Shown: positions 1 to 7,956 of the stretch, one piece after another
Numbering within the stretch: the first letter of the stretch is position 1
Layout of the letters: every line of letters starts with the position of its first letter
NCBI RefSeq assembly: GCF_020447315.1
Contig: NZ_JAJADQ010000001.1
Span: 62,001-126,000 of the forward strand
Source of the DNA: Hymenobacter nitidus
Lineage (GTDB): Bacteria; Bacteroidota; Bacteroidia; Cytophagales; Hymenobacteraceae
Length of the DNA stretch: 64,000 bases
Direction: 5' to 3'
Notes under the pieces: generated by a model
The model's input: only the letters and a program-made list of their open reading frames with translations
Databases searched by the model: none
What the model was told of the DNA's origin: nothing
Made by a program: the position numbers and the translations under genes

Positions 1-3000
1 GGCTGGAAGAGCTGCCCGAGCCGCGCCAGGTGTTTACTGACCTGGCCGCCGATTCGGTGTTCAAGTACCACCAGGTGTTTGGCTACACCCGCGAGGATAT
101 CGACACGATTATCACGCCTATGGCCCTGGAAGGCAAGGAGCCCATCGGCTCGATGGGCGTGGACGTGCCCCTGGCCGTGCTTTCCGACCAGCCCCAGCAC
201 CTGAGCAGCTATTTCAAGCAGTTCTTTGCCCAGGTCACCAACCCGCCGATTGACCCGATTCGAGAGCGGCTGGTGATGAGTCTGGCCACCTTTATCGGCA
301 ACAACGGCAACATCCTCGACGAGGACAAGATGCACTGCCACTGCGTGGCCCTGCGGCAGCCCATTCTGACCAACCACGAGCTGGAGAAGCTGCGCAGCAT
401 CGATACGGGCATGTTCAACGCCAAGACGCTGCTCTCCTACTTCAAGGCCGACGGCAAGCCCGGCTCCCTGCAGGATGGTATTGCCCGGCTGTGCCGCTAC
501 GCCGAAGACGCGGTAAAGGACGGCTTCGAAGTGCTGATCTTGTCGGACCGGGGCCTGGACTCCAAGCACGCCCCAATTCCGTCGCTCCTGGCCGTATCGG
601 CGGTGCACCACCACCTGATCCGCAAGGGCTACCGGGGCTCAGTGGGCCTCGTGGTAGAAGCCGGCGACGTGTGGGAAGTGCACCATTTTGCCTGTTTGCT
701 GTCGTTTGGGGCCACGGCCATCAACCCGTATCTGGCGCTGGCCACCATCCAGACCATGCAGCAGGAAGGCGACTTCAGCACGAGCCAGGACGCGCCCCAG
801 CTGGTGAAGAACTACGTGAAGGCCGTGTGCGACGGGCTGCTGAAAATCTTCTCCAAAATGGGCATCAGCACACTGCAGAGCTACCACGGCGCGCAGGTAT
901 TCGAGATTCTGGGGCTAAACCAGGAGGTAGTAGACAGCTACTTCACCGGCGCCGTAACCCGTATTGGCGGGCTGGGCCTCGACGAAATTGCCCGCGAAAC
1001 GCTTTACAAGCACTTTCAGGGTTTCAAAAGCACCACGCCCGAAGAGCAGCAGCTCCTGCCCGACGGCGGCATCTACCAGTGGCGGCGGCGGGGCGAGGCG
1101 CACATGTTCAACCCCGAAACCGTGCATCTGCTGCAGCTGGCCACCCGCACCGGCAACTACGAAACCTACCGCCGCTACGCCAAGTTGGTGAATGAGCAGC
1201 CCGAGCGGATGTTCACGTTGCGCGGCCTGCTGGATTTTGCCCGCCATCGGCCTGCTATTTCTATTGAGGAAGTGGAGCCGGCCGAAAATATCATGAAGCG
1301 CTTTGCCACCGGCGCCATGTCGTTTGGCTCGATTTCGCATGAGGCCCACAGCACCCTGGCCATTGCCATGAACCGCATCGGGGGCAAAAGCAATACGGGC
1401 GAAGGCGGCGAGGACCCGATGCGCTACGAGCGGCTACCCAACGGTGACTCGATGCGCTCGGCCATCAAGCAGATTGCCTCGGCCCGCTTCGGCGTCACGG
1501 CCCACTACCTGACCAACGCCGACGAGCTGCAAATCAAGATGGCCCAGGGCGCCAAGCCGGGCGAAGGCGGGCAGTTGCCGGGTCACAAGGTGGACGCCTG
1601 GATTGCCAAAACGCGCCACGCCACGCCCGGCGTGGGCCTGATTTCGCCCCCGCCCCACCACGACATCTACTCCATCGAGGATCTGGCCCAACTCATCTTC
1701 GACCTCAAAAACGCCAACCGCGCCGCTCGTATCAACGTGAAGCTGGTGAGCAAAGCCGGTGTGGGCACTATTGCGGCGGGCGTCGCCAAGGCCCACGCCG
1801 ACGTGATTCTGATTGCCGGCTACGACGGCGGCACGGGCGCCTCGCCTATCAGCTCCATCAAGCACGCCGGTCTGCCCTGGGAACTGGGCCTGGCCGAAGC
1901 CCACCAGACATTATTGCGCAACCAGCTCCGCAGCCGGGTAGTGCTGCAGGCCGACGGGCAGATGAAAACCGGCCGCGACTTGGCCGTAGCGGCACTTTTG
2001 GGCGCCGAGGAATGGGGCGTAGCCACGGCGGCCCTGGTAGCGGGTGGCTGCGTAATGATGCGCAAATGCCACCTGAACACCTGCCCCGTGGGCGTGGCTA
2101 CCCAGGACCCGGAGCTGCGCAAGCTCTTCAGCGGGCAGCCCGAGCACATCGTGAACCTGTTCCGCTTTCTGGCCGAGGAGCTGCGTGAAATCATGGCCGA
2201 GCTGGGCTTCCGCACCATCCACGAAATGGTGGGCCGCACGCAGTTTCTGAAAGTGCGCGAAGGAATAACCCACTGGAAAGCCCGTAAGCTCGACCTGAAC
2301 GGCATTCTGTATCCCGGTGCGAATCCGTCGGGCGGTACCTTGCACCACAGCGAAGCTCAGGACCACGGCCTCGACAACATCCTGGACTGGCAGCTGCTGG
2401 CCCACGCCGAGCCCGCCCTGAAAGAGCGGATTCCCGTTTTTGCGGAATTCGCAGTGCACAACACCGACCGCACCATTGGCACGCTGCTGTCAAACGAAAT
2501 AGCCAAGCGCTACCACGCCGCGGGGCTGCCCGAAAACACAGTGAACTTCCGCTTCCACGGCTCGGCGGGGCAAAGCTTCGGGGCCTTCAGCGTGAAAGGC
2601 CTGTCGTTTGCCCTCGAAGGGGAAGCCAACGACTACGTCGGCAAAGGCCTTTCGGGGGCGCAGCTCGCCATTTTCCCGGCCGTTGATGGCAAATTCGTGC
2701 CCGAGCACAACATTATCATCGGCAACGTGGCCCTCTACGGCGCTACGTCCGGCGAGCTGTTTGTGCGCGGGCAGGCTGGGGAGCGGTTTGCGGTGCGCAA
2801 CTCCGGGGCCACGGCCGTGGTGGAGGGCGTGGGCGACCATGGCTGTGAGTACATGACCGGCGGCCGGGCCCTGGTGCTGGGTGCCACAGGCCGCAACTTC
2901 GCGGCCGGCATGAGCGGGGGCATTGCCTGGGTATACGACCCGCACGGCAGCTTCCCCGACAACTGCAACCAGGAAATGGTGGAGCTCGACCCGCTCGACG

Positions 3001-3176
3001 CCGACGACGAAGCCCAGATTCAGGCCCTGCTGCGCAAGCACCAGCAGCTTACCGGCAGCCAATTGGCGGCCTACCTGCTCGGCAACTGGCCGGAGGAAGC
3101 CGGCCGTTTCGTCAAGGTTTTTCCCTCCGAATACAAAAAAGTGCTGCAGCAGGCCCACTACGCCACCGCCAGCTAA
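1..3176 (+). CDS. gltB: Glutamate synthase large subunit, 5'-truncated by window edge
   Basis: This is the large (GOGAT) subunit, which makes two glutamates from glutamine and 2-oxoglutarate; GltD supplies the electrons. The reading frame is already open at base 3, so the N-terminal glutaminase domain lies outside the window. What remains is the central domain, the FMN-binding synthase domain (from about base 1260), the 3Fe-4S cluster loop with cysteine codons at 2049, 2067 and 2082 (C-x5-C-x4-C), and the C-terminal GXGXG beta-helix domain to the TAA at 3174. The sequence is highly conserved and has no frameshift. gltD follows on the same strand after a 138-bp gap that holds a palindromic repeat. 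The identification is secure; only the start is unseen. Confidence 0.97.
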   Translation, partial: LEELPEPRQVFTDLAADSVFKYHQVFGYTREDIDTIITPMALEGKEPIGSMGVDVPLAVLSDQPQHLSSYFKQFFAQVTNPPIDPIRERLVMSLATFIGNNGNILDEDKMHCHCVALRQPILTNHELEKLRSIDTGMFNAKTLLSYFKADGKPGSLQDGIARLCRYAEDAVKDGFEVLILSDRGLDSKHAPIPSLLAVSAVHHHLIRKGYRGSVGLVVEAGDVWEVHHFACLLSFGATAINPYLALATIQTMQQEGDFSTSQDAPQLVKNYVKAVCDGLLKIFSKMGISTLQSYHGAQVFEILGLNQEVVDSYFTGAVTRIGGLGLDEIARETLYKHFQGFKSTTPEEQQLLPDGGIYQWRRRGEAHMFNPETVHLLQLATRTGNYETYRRYAKLVNEQPERMFTLRGLLDFARHRPAISIEEVEPAENIMKRFATGAMSFGSISHEAHSTLAIAMNRIGGKSNTGEGGEDPMRYERLPNGDSMRSAIKQIASARFGVTAHYLTNADELQIKMAQGAKPGEGGQLPGHKVDAWIAKTRHATPGVGLISPPPHHDIYSIEDLAQLIFDLKNANRAARINVKLVSKAGVGTIAAGVAKAHADVILIAGYDGGTGASPISSIKHAGLPWELGLAEAHQTLLRNQLRSRVVLQADGQMKTGRDLAVAALLGAEEWGVATAALVAGGCVMMRKCHLNTCPVGVATQDPELRKLFSGQPEHIVNLFRFLAEELREIMAELGFRTIHEMVGRTQFLKVREGITHWKARKLDLNGILYPGANPSGGTLHHSEAQDHGLDNILDWQLLAHAEPALKERIPVFAEFAVHNTDRTIGTLLSNEIAKRYHAAGLPENTVNFRFHGSAGQSFGAFSVKGLSFALEGEANDYVGKGLSGAQLAIFPAVDGKFVPEHNIIIGNVALYGATSGELFVRGQAGERFAVRNSGATAVVEGVGDHGCEYMTGGRALVLGATGRNFAAGMSGGIAWVYDPHGSFPDNCNQEMVELDPLDADDEAQIQALLRKHQQLTGSQLAAYLLGNWPEEAGRFVKVFPSEYKKVLQQAHYATAS

Positions 3177-3201
3177 CACGCTTATCCAATTAGAAAAGTA
3201 C

Positions 3202-3295
3202 GTCATGTTGAGCGCAGCCGGAGTGCCCCTTGGGCGAAGCTGAGCGTCGGTTGCTGCAACAACTGACCACGGGCGCTCCGCTGCTCTCACATGAC
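3202..3295. repeat. Imperfect 94-bp palindromic element between gltB and gltD
   Basis: The left arm begins GTCATGTTGAGCGCAGCCGG and the right arm ends CCGCTGCTCTCACATGAC; they pair over about 25 positions with a few gaps or wobbles. A smaller palindrome GTTGC-T-GCAAC sits inside (3250-3260). The layout resembles REP or MITE-like intergenic repeats. I see no second copy in this window, so the class is inferred. It lies inside what should be one transcript, where it could form a processing or attenuation hairpin. Confidence 0.55.
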
Positions 3296-3314
3296 TGACA
3301 CGATATAACAGCAT

Positions 3315-4784
3315 ATGGGACATGTCACCGGTTTCAAGGAATTTAGCCGCGAATTGCCGCCCAAAGCGGCCCCGCAGGAGCGGATTCAGCACAATAACGA
3401 GTTTGTGGGCACCTACTCCGAGCCCCAGCTCAACGAGCAGGCGGCCCGCTGCATGGACTGCGGCATTCCATTCTGCCACGCCGGCTGTCCGCTGGGCAAC
3501 ATCATTCCCGAGTTCAACGACGCGGTGCACCAGCAGAACTGGCTCGAAGCCTACCAGATTCTGTCGTCGACCAACAACTTCCCCGAGTTTACCGGCCGCA
3601 TCTGCCCCGCCCCCTGCGAGTCGGCCTGCGTGCTGAGCATCCACTCGGCCCCAGTGGCCATTGAGGAAATTGAGAAGCACATCATCGAAATTGCCTTCGC
3701 CAAAGGCTACGTGCAGCCCACGGCCCCGGTGCTTAAGTCGGGCAAGACGGTGGCCGTAGTCGGCTCGGGGCCGGCGGGCTTGGCGGCGGCGGCCCAGCTC
3801 ACCAAAGCGGGCCACAGCGTCACGGTGTTTGAGCGCGACGACAAGCCCGGCGGCCTGCTGCGCTACGGCATTCCCGATTTCAAGCTCGACAAGTGGGTTA
3901 TTGACCGGCGGATTCAGCTGCTGGAAGATGACGGCGTAATATTCCGCTGCAATACCGAAATCGGCCGGGACCTGCCCGCCGAGGAGCTGACCCGCACCTT
4001 CGACGCGGTGGTGCTGGCCGGCGGGGCCACCATCCCGCGCGACCTGACTATTCCGGGCCGGGAGCTGCCGGGCATTCACTTCGCCATGGACTACCTTACC
4101 CAGCACAACCGCCGCGTGAGCAGCCTACCCCTTGAAGCGGCCCCGCTCTGGGCCGAAGGACGGGATGTGGTGGTCATTGGCAGCGGCGATACGGGCTCCG
4201 ACTGCGTGGGCACGGCCAACCGCCAGCAGGCCCGCTCGGTTACGCAGTTTGCCCTGATGCACCAGCCCGGCACCGAACGGCCCGCCCACACGCCCTGGCC
4301 CCAGGAGCCGGCCATTTTCCGGACCAGCACCTCCCACGAGGAAGGCTGCCAGCGCTACTGGGGCATCAATACCAAAGCCTTTCTGGGCGACGAGAACGGG
4401 CAGCTGCGGGCTTTGCTGGTGACGGACATCACCTGGGAAACCGACGTGCTGGGCCGCCGCCTGCAGTTCACCGAAATCGAGGGCTCGGCGCGCGAAATTC
4501 CCTGCACGATGGTCTTGCTGGCGTTGGGCTTTGCCGCCCCGCAGTACGAGGGCATGCTCCAGCAGCTGGGCGTGGCGCTGGACGACCGGGGCAACGTGCG
4601 GGCCCAGGAAGGCGCGTATTCGACTAACCTCCCCAAGGTTTTCGTAGCCGGCGACATGCGCCGGGGTCAGTCGTTGGTAGTCTGGGCTATTTCGGAAGGC
4701 CGCGAAGTAGCGCGTGAGGTAGACGCGCTGCTGACGGGCAAAACCGCGCTGCCCAGCAAGGACGCCGTGGGAATGTTTGCCTGA
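3315..4784 (+). CDS. gltD: Glutamate synthase small subunit (NADPH-dependent)
   Basis: The 489-residue beta subunit oxidises NADPH and passes electrons through FAD and 4Fe-4S clusters to GltB. The N-terminal cluster-binding domain shows Cys46, 49, 54, 58 and a second group Cys97, 101, 105. An FAD dinucleotide-binding motif GSGPAG is at residues 150-155 and a second Rossmann motif (GSGDTGSD), for NADPH, lies near residue 290. The length is normal for the family. It follows gltB on the same strand and is probably co-transcribed with it. The ATG at 3315 gives the full conserved N-terminus. Very secure. Confidence 0.97.
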   Translation: MGHVTGFKEFSRELPPKAAPQERIQHNNEFVGTYSEPQLNEQAARCMDCGIPFCHAGCPLGNIIPEFNDAVHQQNWLEAYQILSSTNNFPEFTGRICPAPCESACVLSIHSAPVAIEEIEKHIIEIAFAKGYVQPTAPVLKSGKTVAVVGSGPAGLAAAAQLTKAGHSVTVFERDDKPGGLLRYGIPDFKLDKWVIDRRIQLLEDDGVIFRCNTEIGRDLPAEELTRTFDAVVLAGGATIPRDLTIPGRELPGIHFAMDYLTQHNRRVSSLPLEAAPLWAEGRDVVVIGSGDTGSDCVGTANRQQARSVTQFALMHQPGTERPAHTPWPQEPAIFRTSTSHEEGCQRYWGINTKAFLGDENGQLRALLVTDITWETDVLGRRLQFTEIEGSAREIPCTMVLLALGFAAPQYEGMLQQLGVALDDRGNVRAQEGAYSTNLPKVFVAGDMRRGQSLVVWAISEGREVAREVDALLTGKTALPSKDAVGMFA

Positions 4785-4806
4785 GACGTAGCTGGCCCTG
4801 ACCCGG

Positions 4807-5463
4807 CTATTTGCGGAACATGGCTATGCGGCTGGCATCAATGGCGCGGGGCTTGGTGGCCGGGGCCGAAAACACGGCATTGTCGGCCGTAGAGCGGGTA
4901 ACCAAGCATCCCGACCCAATGATGTTGTTGCTCCCGACAACCAGGTTTTCATTGATGACCGTGCCCATGCCAATGAACGTGCCGTAGCCAATGGTAGCGC
5001 CGCCGCCGATGGTGCAGGCCGAAATAGTGGAGTGGCTACCAATGTAGTTGTGATGCCCAACTATTACCCCCAGCAGCATAGCATTGTCGCCAATGGTCAC
5101 GTATGGGTGGATAAAGCAGATGGGGTCGATGAACACATGCTCGCCCACCACGAGGTCGGGCCAGGTCTGGGCTTTGGAGGAAATGTAGCTAGCAAAGGAA
5201 TAGCTCCGCGCTTTGGCCGCTTCGTACACGCGCCGCCGCCCCTTGACCTGGCCGATGGCAATGTGTAGCACGTAGTCGGCCGGGGCGTAGTGGTCCTCCA
5301 GACTCTCAAAGCTGACGACCGGCAATCCCATAAATAACCCGTTATCCGCCGGCAGATAGGCCGCATCGACGCAAAAGGCTACTACTTCGTCGGGGCTGTC
5401 GTGGGTGAAGAGGTAATGCGTCATTTGGGCCTGCTTACCAATTCCGTAAATAACAATCTGCAT
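4807..5463 (-). CDS. NeuD-family sugar O-acyltransferase, left-handed beta-helix
   Basis: The 218-residue protein looks like the NeuD/PglD type of acetyltransferase: an N-terminal Rossmann-like part (QIVIYGIGKQAQ at the start) followed by hexapeptide repeats of a left-handed beta-helix, visible as turns such as IGDNAMLLG, IGSHSTISA, IGGGATIGYG and VGSNNIIGSG. Such enzymes acetylate amino-sugars for capsule, O-antigen or glycan synthesis; the substrate here cannot be read. An upstream in-frame codon (5493) would add ten residues, but the ATG at 5463 places the Rossmann strand at the N-terminus and is preferred. It is convergent with gltD (22 bp apart) and has no sugar-biosynthesis genes beside it. 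Confidence 0.85.
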   Translation of the reverse strand: MQIVIYGIGKQAQMTHYLFTHDSPDEVVAFCVDAAYLPADNGLFMGLPVVSFESLEDHYAPADYVLHIAIGQVKGRRRVYEAAKARSYSFASYISSKAQTWPDLVVGEHVFIDPICFIHPYVTIGDNAMLLGVIVGHHNYIGSHSTISACTIGGGATIGYGTFIGMGTVINENLVVGSNNIIGSGCLVTRSTADNAVFSAPATKPRAIDASRIAMFRK

Positions 5464-5844
5464 AGGAAGAAGCGACGAAAAGCGTAAGGCCAAGAGGCCT
5501 TTTTATGCTCCTGGGGTGAAAAAACACGTGTATGCCTATAGAATAGCTTAACAAAAACCTACCAGCAGCATTTTCCTGTCGTTTGATAACAAGTCATTAA
5601 AGGTACGGCTATTCCAGAGGTTATTGCCGATTCAAATAGGTATAGCGCTAAAATATCTTTCGATACTACCAGGTTTTCAGCGCTGTAGTATCTCACTCCA
5701 AGCTTACTGGCTGCCTTTGCTATACTACAGTTGAAGCCCTATCAGCAAGCAACTTACTTCGCTTAGCCGCACTAGATCCACCAGAAAACCGCCTACGGCC
5801 AGATTCTCCGTTGAACATGCCGGCTGGTATCGTTTCTTTACGCC
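5464..5844. other. Divergent intergenic region with an inverted repeat
   Basis: These 381 bp separate two divergent genes and are more AT-rich than the flanks. They contain a perfect 8-bp inverted repeat GATACTAC / GTAGTATC (5662-5669 and 5685-5692) and a further ATACTAC copy near 5732. A TATCTTTC box near 5655 is one base off the Bacteroidota -7 consensus. I see no coding potential. Confidence 0.5.
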
Positions 5845-6258
5845 ATGCTTCACCCCGCTCCCGCGTCCAGCTATTTCCGCAATGCCCTGTGCACTATTTC
5901 CTACCACGGTGCTGGGTACGTACAGCTGGCCTGGACCGAGGCAGCAACTAATGAAAACGAGCTGCAGGCGCTATATGCCCACGCGCTGCAGGCCCTGAAG
6001 CACCACCGCACCGGCCGCCTGCTCACCGACCACCGCCGCCGCCAGCCCCTGCCTCTGGGCGCCCAGCAGTGGATAGCCCAGCACTGGGTTCCGCAGGCCG
6101 TGCGCGAAGCTGGCTACAGCCACTGCGCCATCGTGGAGAACCAGACACCCCTAGGCCGGCTGGCCGCCCGTGCCATCGGCGACGAAATAGCCGCGCCCCT
6201 GAAGTTCCGCTTTTTCAGTGAGATGCCGGAGGCCGTGGCCTGGCTAACCAAAGCGTAA
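5845..6258 (+). CDS. STAS/SEC14-like hypothetical protein
   Basis: A 137-residue soluble protein without a signal peptide. Its pattern (strand YVQLAWTEAA, helix, central HHRTGRLLTDHRR, strand HCAIVENQTPLG, C-terminal helix ending MPEAVAWLTK) resembles the small STAS/SEC14-like (SpoIIAA-like fold) proteins common in Bacteroidota. These are mostly uncharacterised and are thought to be regulatory binding domains. No phosphorylatable serine motif is obvious. The ATG at 5845 follows a long AT-rich upstream region. It stands alone and is followed by the structured leader of the ferredoxin reductase. The family assignment is tentative. Confidence 0.6.
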   Translation: MLHPAPASSYFRNALCTISYHGAGYVQLAWTEAATNENELQALYAHALQALKHHRTGRLLTDHRRRQPLPLGAQQWIAQHWVPQAVREAGYSHCAIVENQTPLGRLAARAIGDEIAAPLKFRFFSEMPEAVAWLTKA

Positions 6259-6288
6259 GGAAGGCTACGCAAACGCCCGTCTTGTTTG

Positions 6289-6296
6289 TATCTTTG
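6289..6296 (+). promoter_or_regulatory. -7 promoter box TATCTTTG for the reductase leader
   Basis: The box matches the Bacteroidota consensus TAnnTTTG exactly. A -33 TTG at the usual distance is not evident. Transcription from it would start near 6302 and give a leader of about 148 nt before the ATG at 6450. Confidence 0.5.
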
Positions 6297-6299
6297 CGG

Positions 6300-6420
6300 C
6301 CCGTTAGGCTTTTGCACGGAGCAGAAGGCCACCACGGTCAGTGACGTTTAGCACGGGTTTCCAGGGCTAAACGGGCGTCTACGCCAACGATTTCAGAGGT
6401 TTAGCTGTTAAGCCTCTGGC
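6300..6420 (+). promoter_or_regulatory. Candidate structured 5' leader (riboswitch-like) of ferredoxin reductase
   Basis: Three pairings can be seen. CCCGTT at about 6300-6305 can close with AACGGG at about 6370-6375. GTTTAGC (about 6346) pairs with GCTAAAC (about 6366). AGAGG and CCTCT (about 6395-6417) form a downstream hairpin with extra inner pairs. A short GGCGT-CT-ACGCC hairpin also sits between them. The fold begins almost at the predicted transcript start. I do not recognise a known riboswitch core, so function is unknown. Confidence 0.4.
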
Positions 6421-6449
6421 CGTGGGCCGCTCATTTTATTGCTTTGTTC

Positions 6450-7466
6450 ATGACCAATTCCATTTCTACCGATATCTGCATTATCGGAGCGGGCCCAGTG
6501 GGCTTATTCGCGGTGTTTGAGGCTGGCTTGCTGAAGTTGCGCTGCCACGTGGTCGACGCCCTGCCCCAGGTGGGCGGGCAGTTGTCCGAGATTTATCCCA
6601 AGAAGCCGATTTACGACATTCCCGGCTTTCCCGACATTCTGGCCGGCGACCTGGTCCAGAACCTGATGCGCCAGATCGAGCCTTTCCACCCCACCTTCAC
6701 GCTCGGCGAGCGGGTGGAGCGCCTGGCCAAGCTCGACGACGGCTCCTTTCAGCTCTTTACCACCGACGGCACCGAAATCTTCTGCAAGGCCATTGCCATT
6801 GCCGGCGGCCTGGGTTCATTCGAGCCCCGCAAGCCTGCCATTGAGAGCCTGGAAAGCTACGAAGGCGGCCGCGGCGTATACTATATGGTGCGCGACCCCG
6901 AAACCTTCCGCGACCAGCGCATCGTCATTGCCGGCGGCGGCGACTCGGCCCTCGACTGGACCGTGTTCTTGGCCGATGTGGCTAAGGAAGTAACCCTGGT
7001 ACACCGCGGCACCACCTTCCGCGGGGCTGCCGACTCGGCCGAGAAAGTAAAGAACCTGCACGAAGCCGGCCGTGCCCGCCTGGTGCTGTCGTCGAACGTG
7101 ACGCACGTGCACGGCCAGGATGGCTTGGAGGCCGTGACCATAACCGGCAACGACGGCACAGCCGAAACCCTGCCCGTCGACTCGTTCATTCCCCTTTTCG
7201 GCCTCACTCCCAAGCTCGGCCCGATTGGCGACTGGGGTCTGGAGCTGGAAGACGACGCGGTGAAGGTGAACACGCTCGATTATTCGACTTCGGTGCCCGG
7301 CATTTTCGCCATCGGCGACATCAATACGTATCCGGGCAAGCTCAAGCTTATTCTCTGCGGCTTCCACGAGGCCGCGCTGATGGCACAGGGCGCGTTCAAA
7401 TACATCAACCCCGATAAGAAGTACGTGTTGAAATACACGACCGTAAACGGGGTGCCCACTCTGTAG
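6450..7466 (+). CDS. Ferredoxin--NADP(+) reductase, thioredoxin-reductase-like type
   Basis: A 338-residue FAD/NADPH oxidoreductase. The FAD motif GAGPVG is at residues 13-18, the NADPH motif GGGDSALD is in the middle, and AIGDINTYPG is near the C-terminus. The redox CxxC of thioredoxin reductases is absent, which together with the family pattern marks it as the TrxR-like ferredoxin-NADP reductase class. A TTG codon two codons upstream is in frame, but the ATG at 6450 is preferred. A 2Fe-2S ferredoxin gene follows 85 bp later, very likely its redox partner. A structured leader lies in front. Confidence 0.93.
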   Translation: MTNSISTDICIIGAGPVGLFAVFEAGLLKLRCHVVDALPQVGGQLSEIYPKKPIYDIPGFPDILAGDLVQNLMRQIEPFHPTFTLGERVERLAKLDDGSFQLFTTDGTEIFCKAIAIAGGLGSFEPRKPAIESLESYEGGRGVYYMVRDPETFRDQRIVIAGGGDSALDWTVFLADVAKEVTLVHRGTTFRGAADSAEKVKNLHEAGRARLVLSSNVTHVHGQDGLEAVTITGNDGTAETLPVDSFIPLFGLTPKLGPIGDWGLELEDDAVKVNTLDYSTSVPGIFAIGDINTYPGKLKLILCGFHEAALMAQGAFKYINPDKKYVLKYTTVNGVPTL

Positions 7467-7551
7467 TTTTTGGTTTTTGGTTTTTGGCTTTTGGACAGAC
7501 GCTCTGCGCCAGAAGCCAAAAGCTAAAAACAAGAAACCATAAACCAAGAAT
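7467..7551. repeat. Heptamer-periodic inverted repeat
   Basis: The left half is 7-base units TTTTTGG x3 plus CTTTTGG. The right half is five A/C-rich heptamers that are approximate complements (CCAAAAG, CTAAAAA, CAAGAAA, CCATAAA, CCAAGAA). The inner 14-bp arms (7481-7494 and 7516-7529) pair with a single G-T wobble. It fills nearly the whole gap between reductase and ferredoxin genes and resembles short tandemly repeated repetitive (heptamer) elements. Confidence 0.6.
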
Positions 7552-7878
7552 ATGACCGACGAAGTACGCGTATATGTAGAGGAAGCGCCCAGCCAGCGGC
7601 GTGAGGTGGTAGCCCCCACCGACATGGCCCTGAGCCTGATGGAAGTGCTCAAGGCCAGCGGCTACGATATTCAGGCTACCTGCGGCGGTATGGCCCTCTG
7701 CGGCACCTGCCACGTGGAAGTACTGGCCGGCCCCGCCCTCGACGAGCCCAGCGACGACGAGCTGGCCATGCTCGAAAGCCTGCCCATCATGACCCAGGGT
7801 AGCCGCCTGTCCTGCCAGATCCGCATCACCAACCGCCTCGATGGCCTGGTCGTGCGCCTCATGCCCCAGAATACGTAG
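7552..7878 (+). CDS. 2Fe-2S ferredoxin, adrenodoxin/ISC type
   Basis: A 108-residue electron carrier. The cluster ligands are Cys44, Cys50, Cys53 and Cys88 (C-x5-C-x2-C...C), typical of adrenodoxin-like ferredoxins. Its position directly behind a ferredoxin-NADP reductase suggests that the two form an electron-transfer pair supplying reductant to an unknown acceptor. The length is normal and the protein is soluble. Transcription probably ends at the long hairpin immediately after the stop. Confidence 0.92.
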   Translation: MTDEVRVYVEEAPSQRREVVAPTDMALSLMEVLKASGYDIQATCGGMALCGTCHVEVLAGPALDEPSDDELAMLESLPIMTQGSRLSCQIRITNRLDGLVVRLMPQNT

Positions 7879-7879
7879 G

Positions 7880-7946
7880 GCAGCCGATTGACTAATAAAA
7901 AAGGAGAACCGGGCTGGTTCTCCTTTTTTATTAGTCAATCGGCTGC
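7880..7946. terminator. Bidirectional terminator, perfect 31-bp stem
   Basis: The arms 7880-7910 and 7916-7946 are exact reverse complements, with a 5-base loop GGGCT. The inner part (A6 GGAGAACC / GGTTCTCC T6) is a normal bidirectional terminator between convergent genes. The outer 16 bp (GCAGCCGATTGACTAAT) extend the palindrome beyond the U-tract. Confidence 0.9.
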
Positions 7947-7956
7947 GGCCGGTGGC

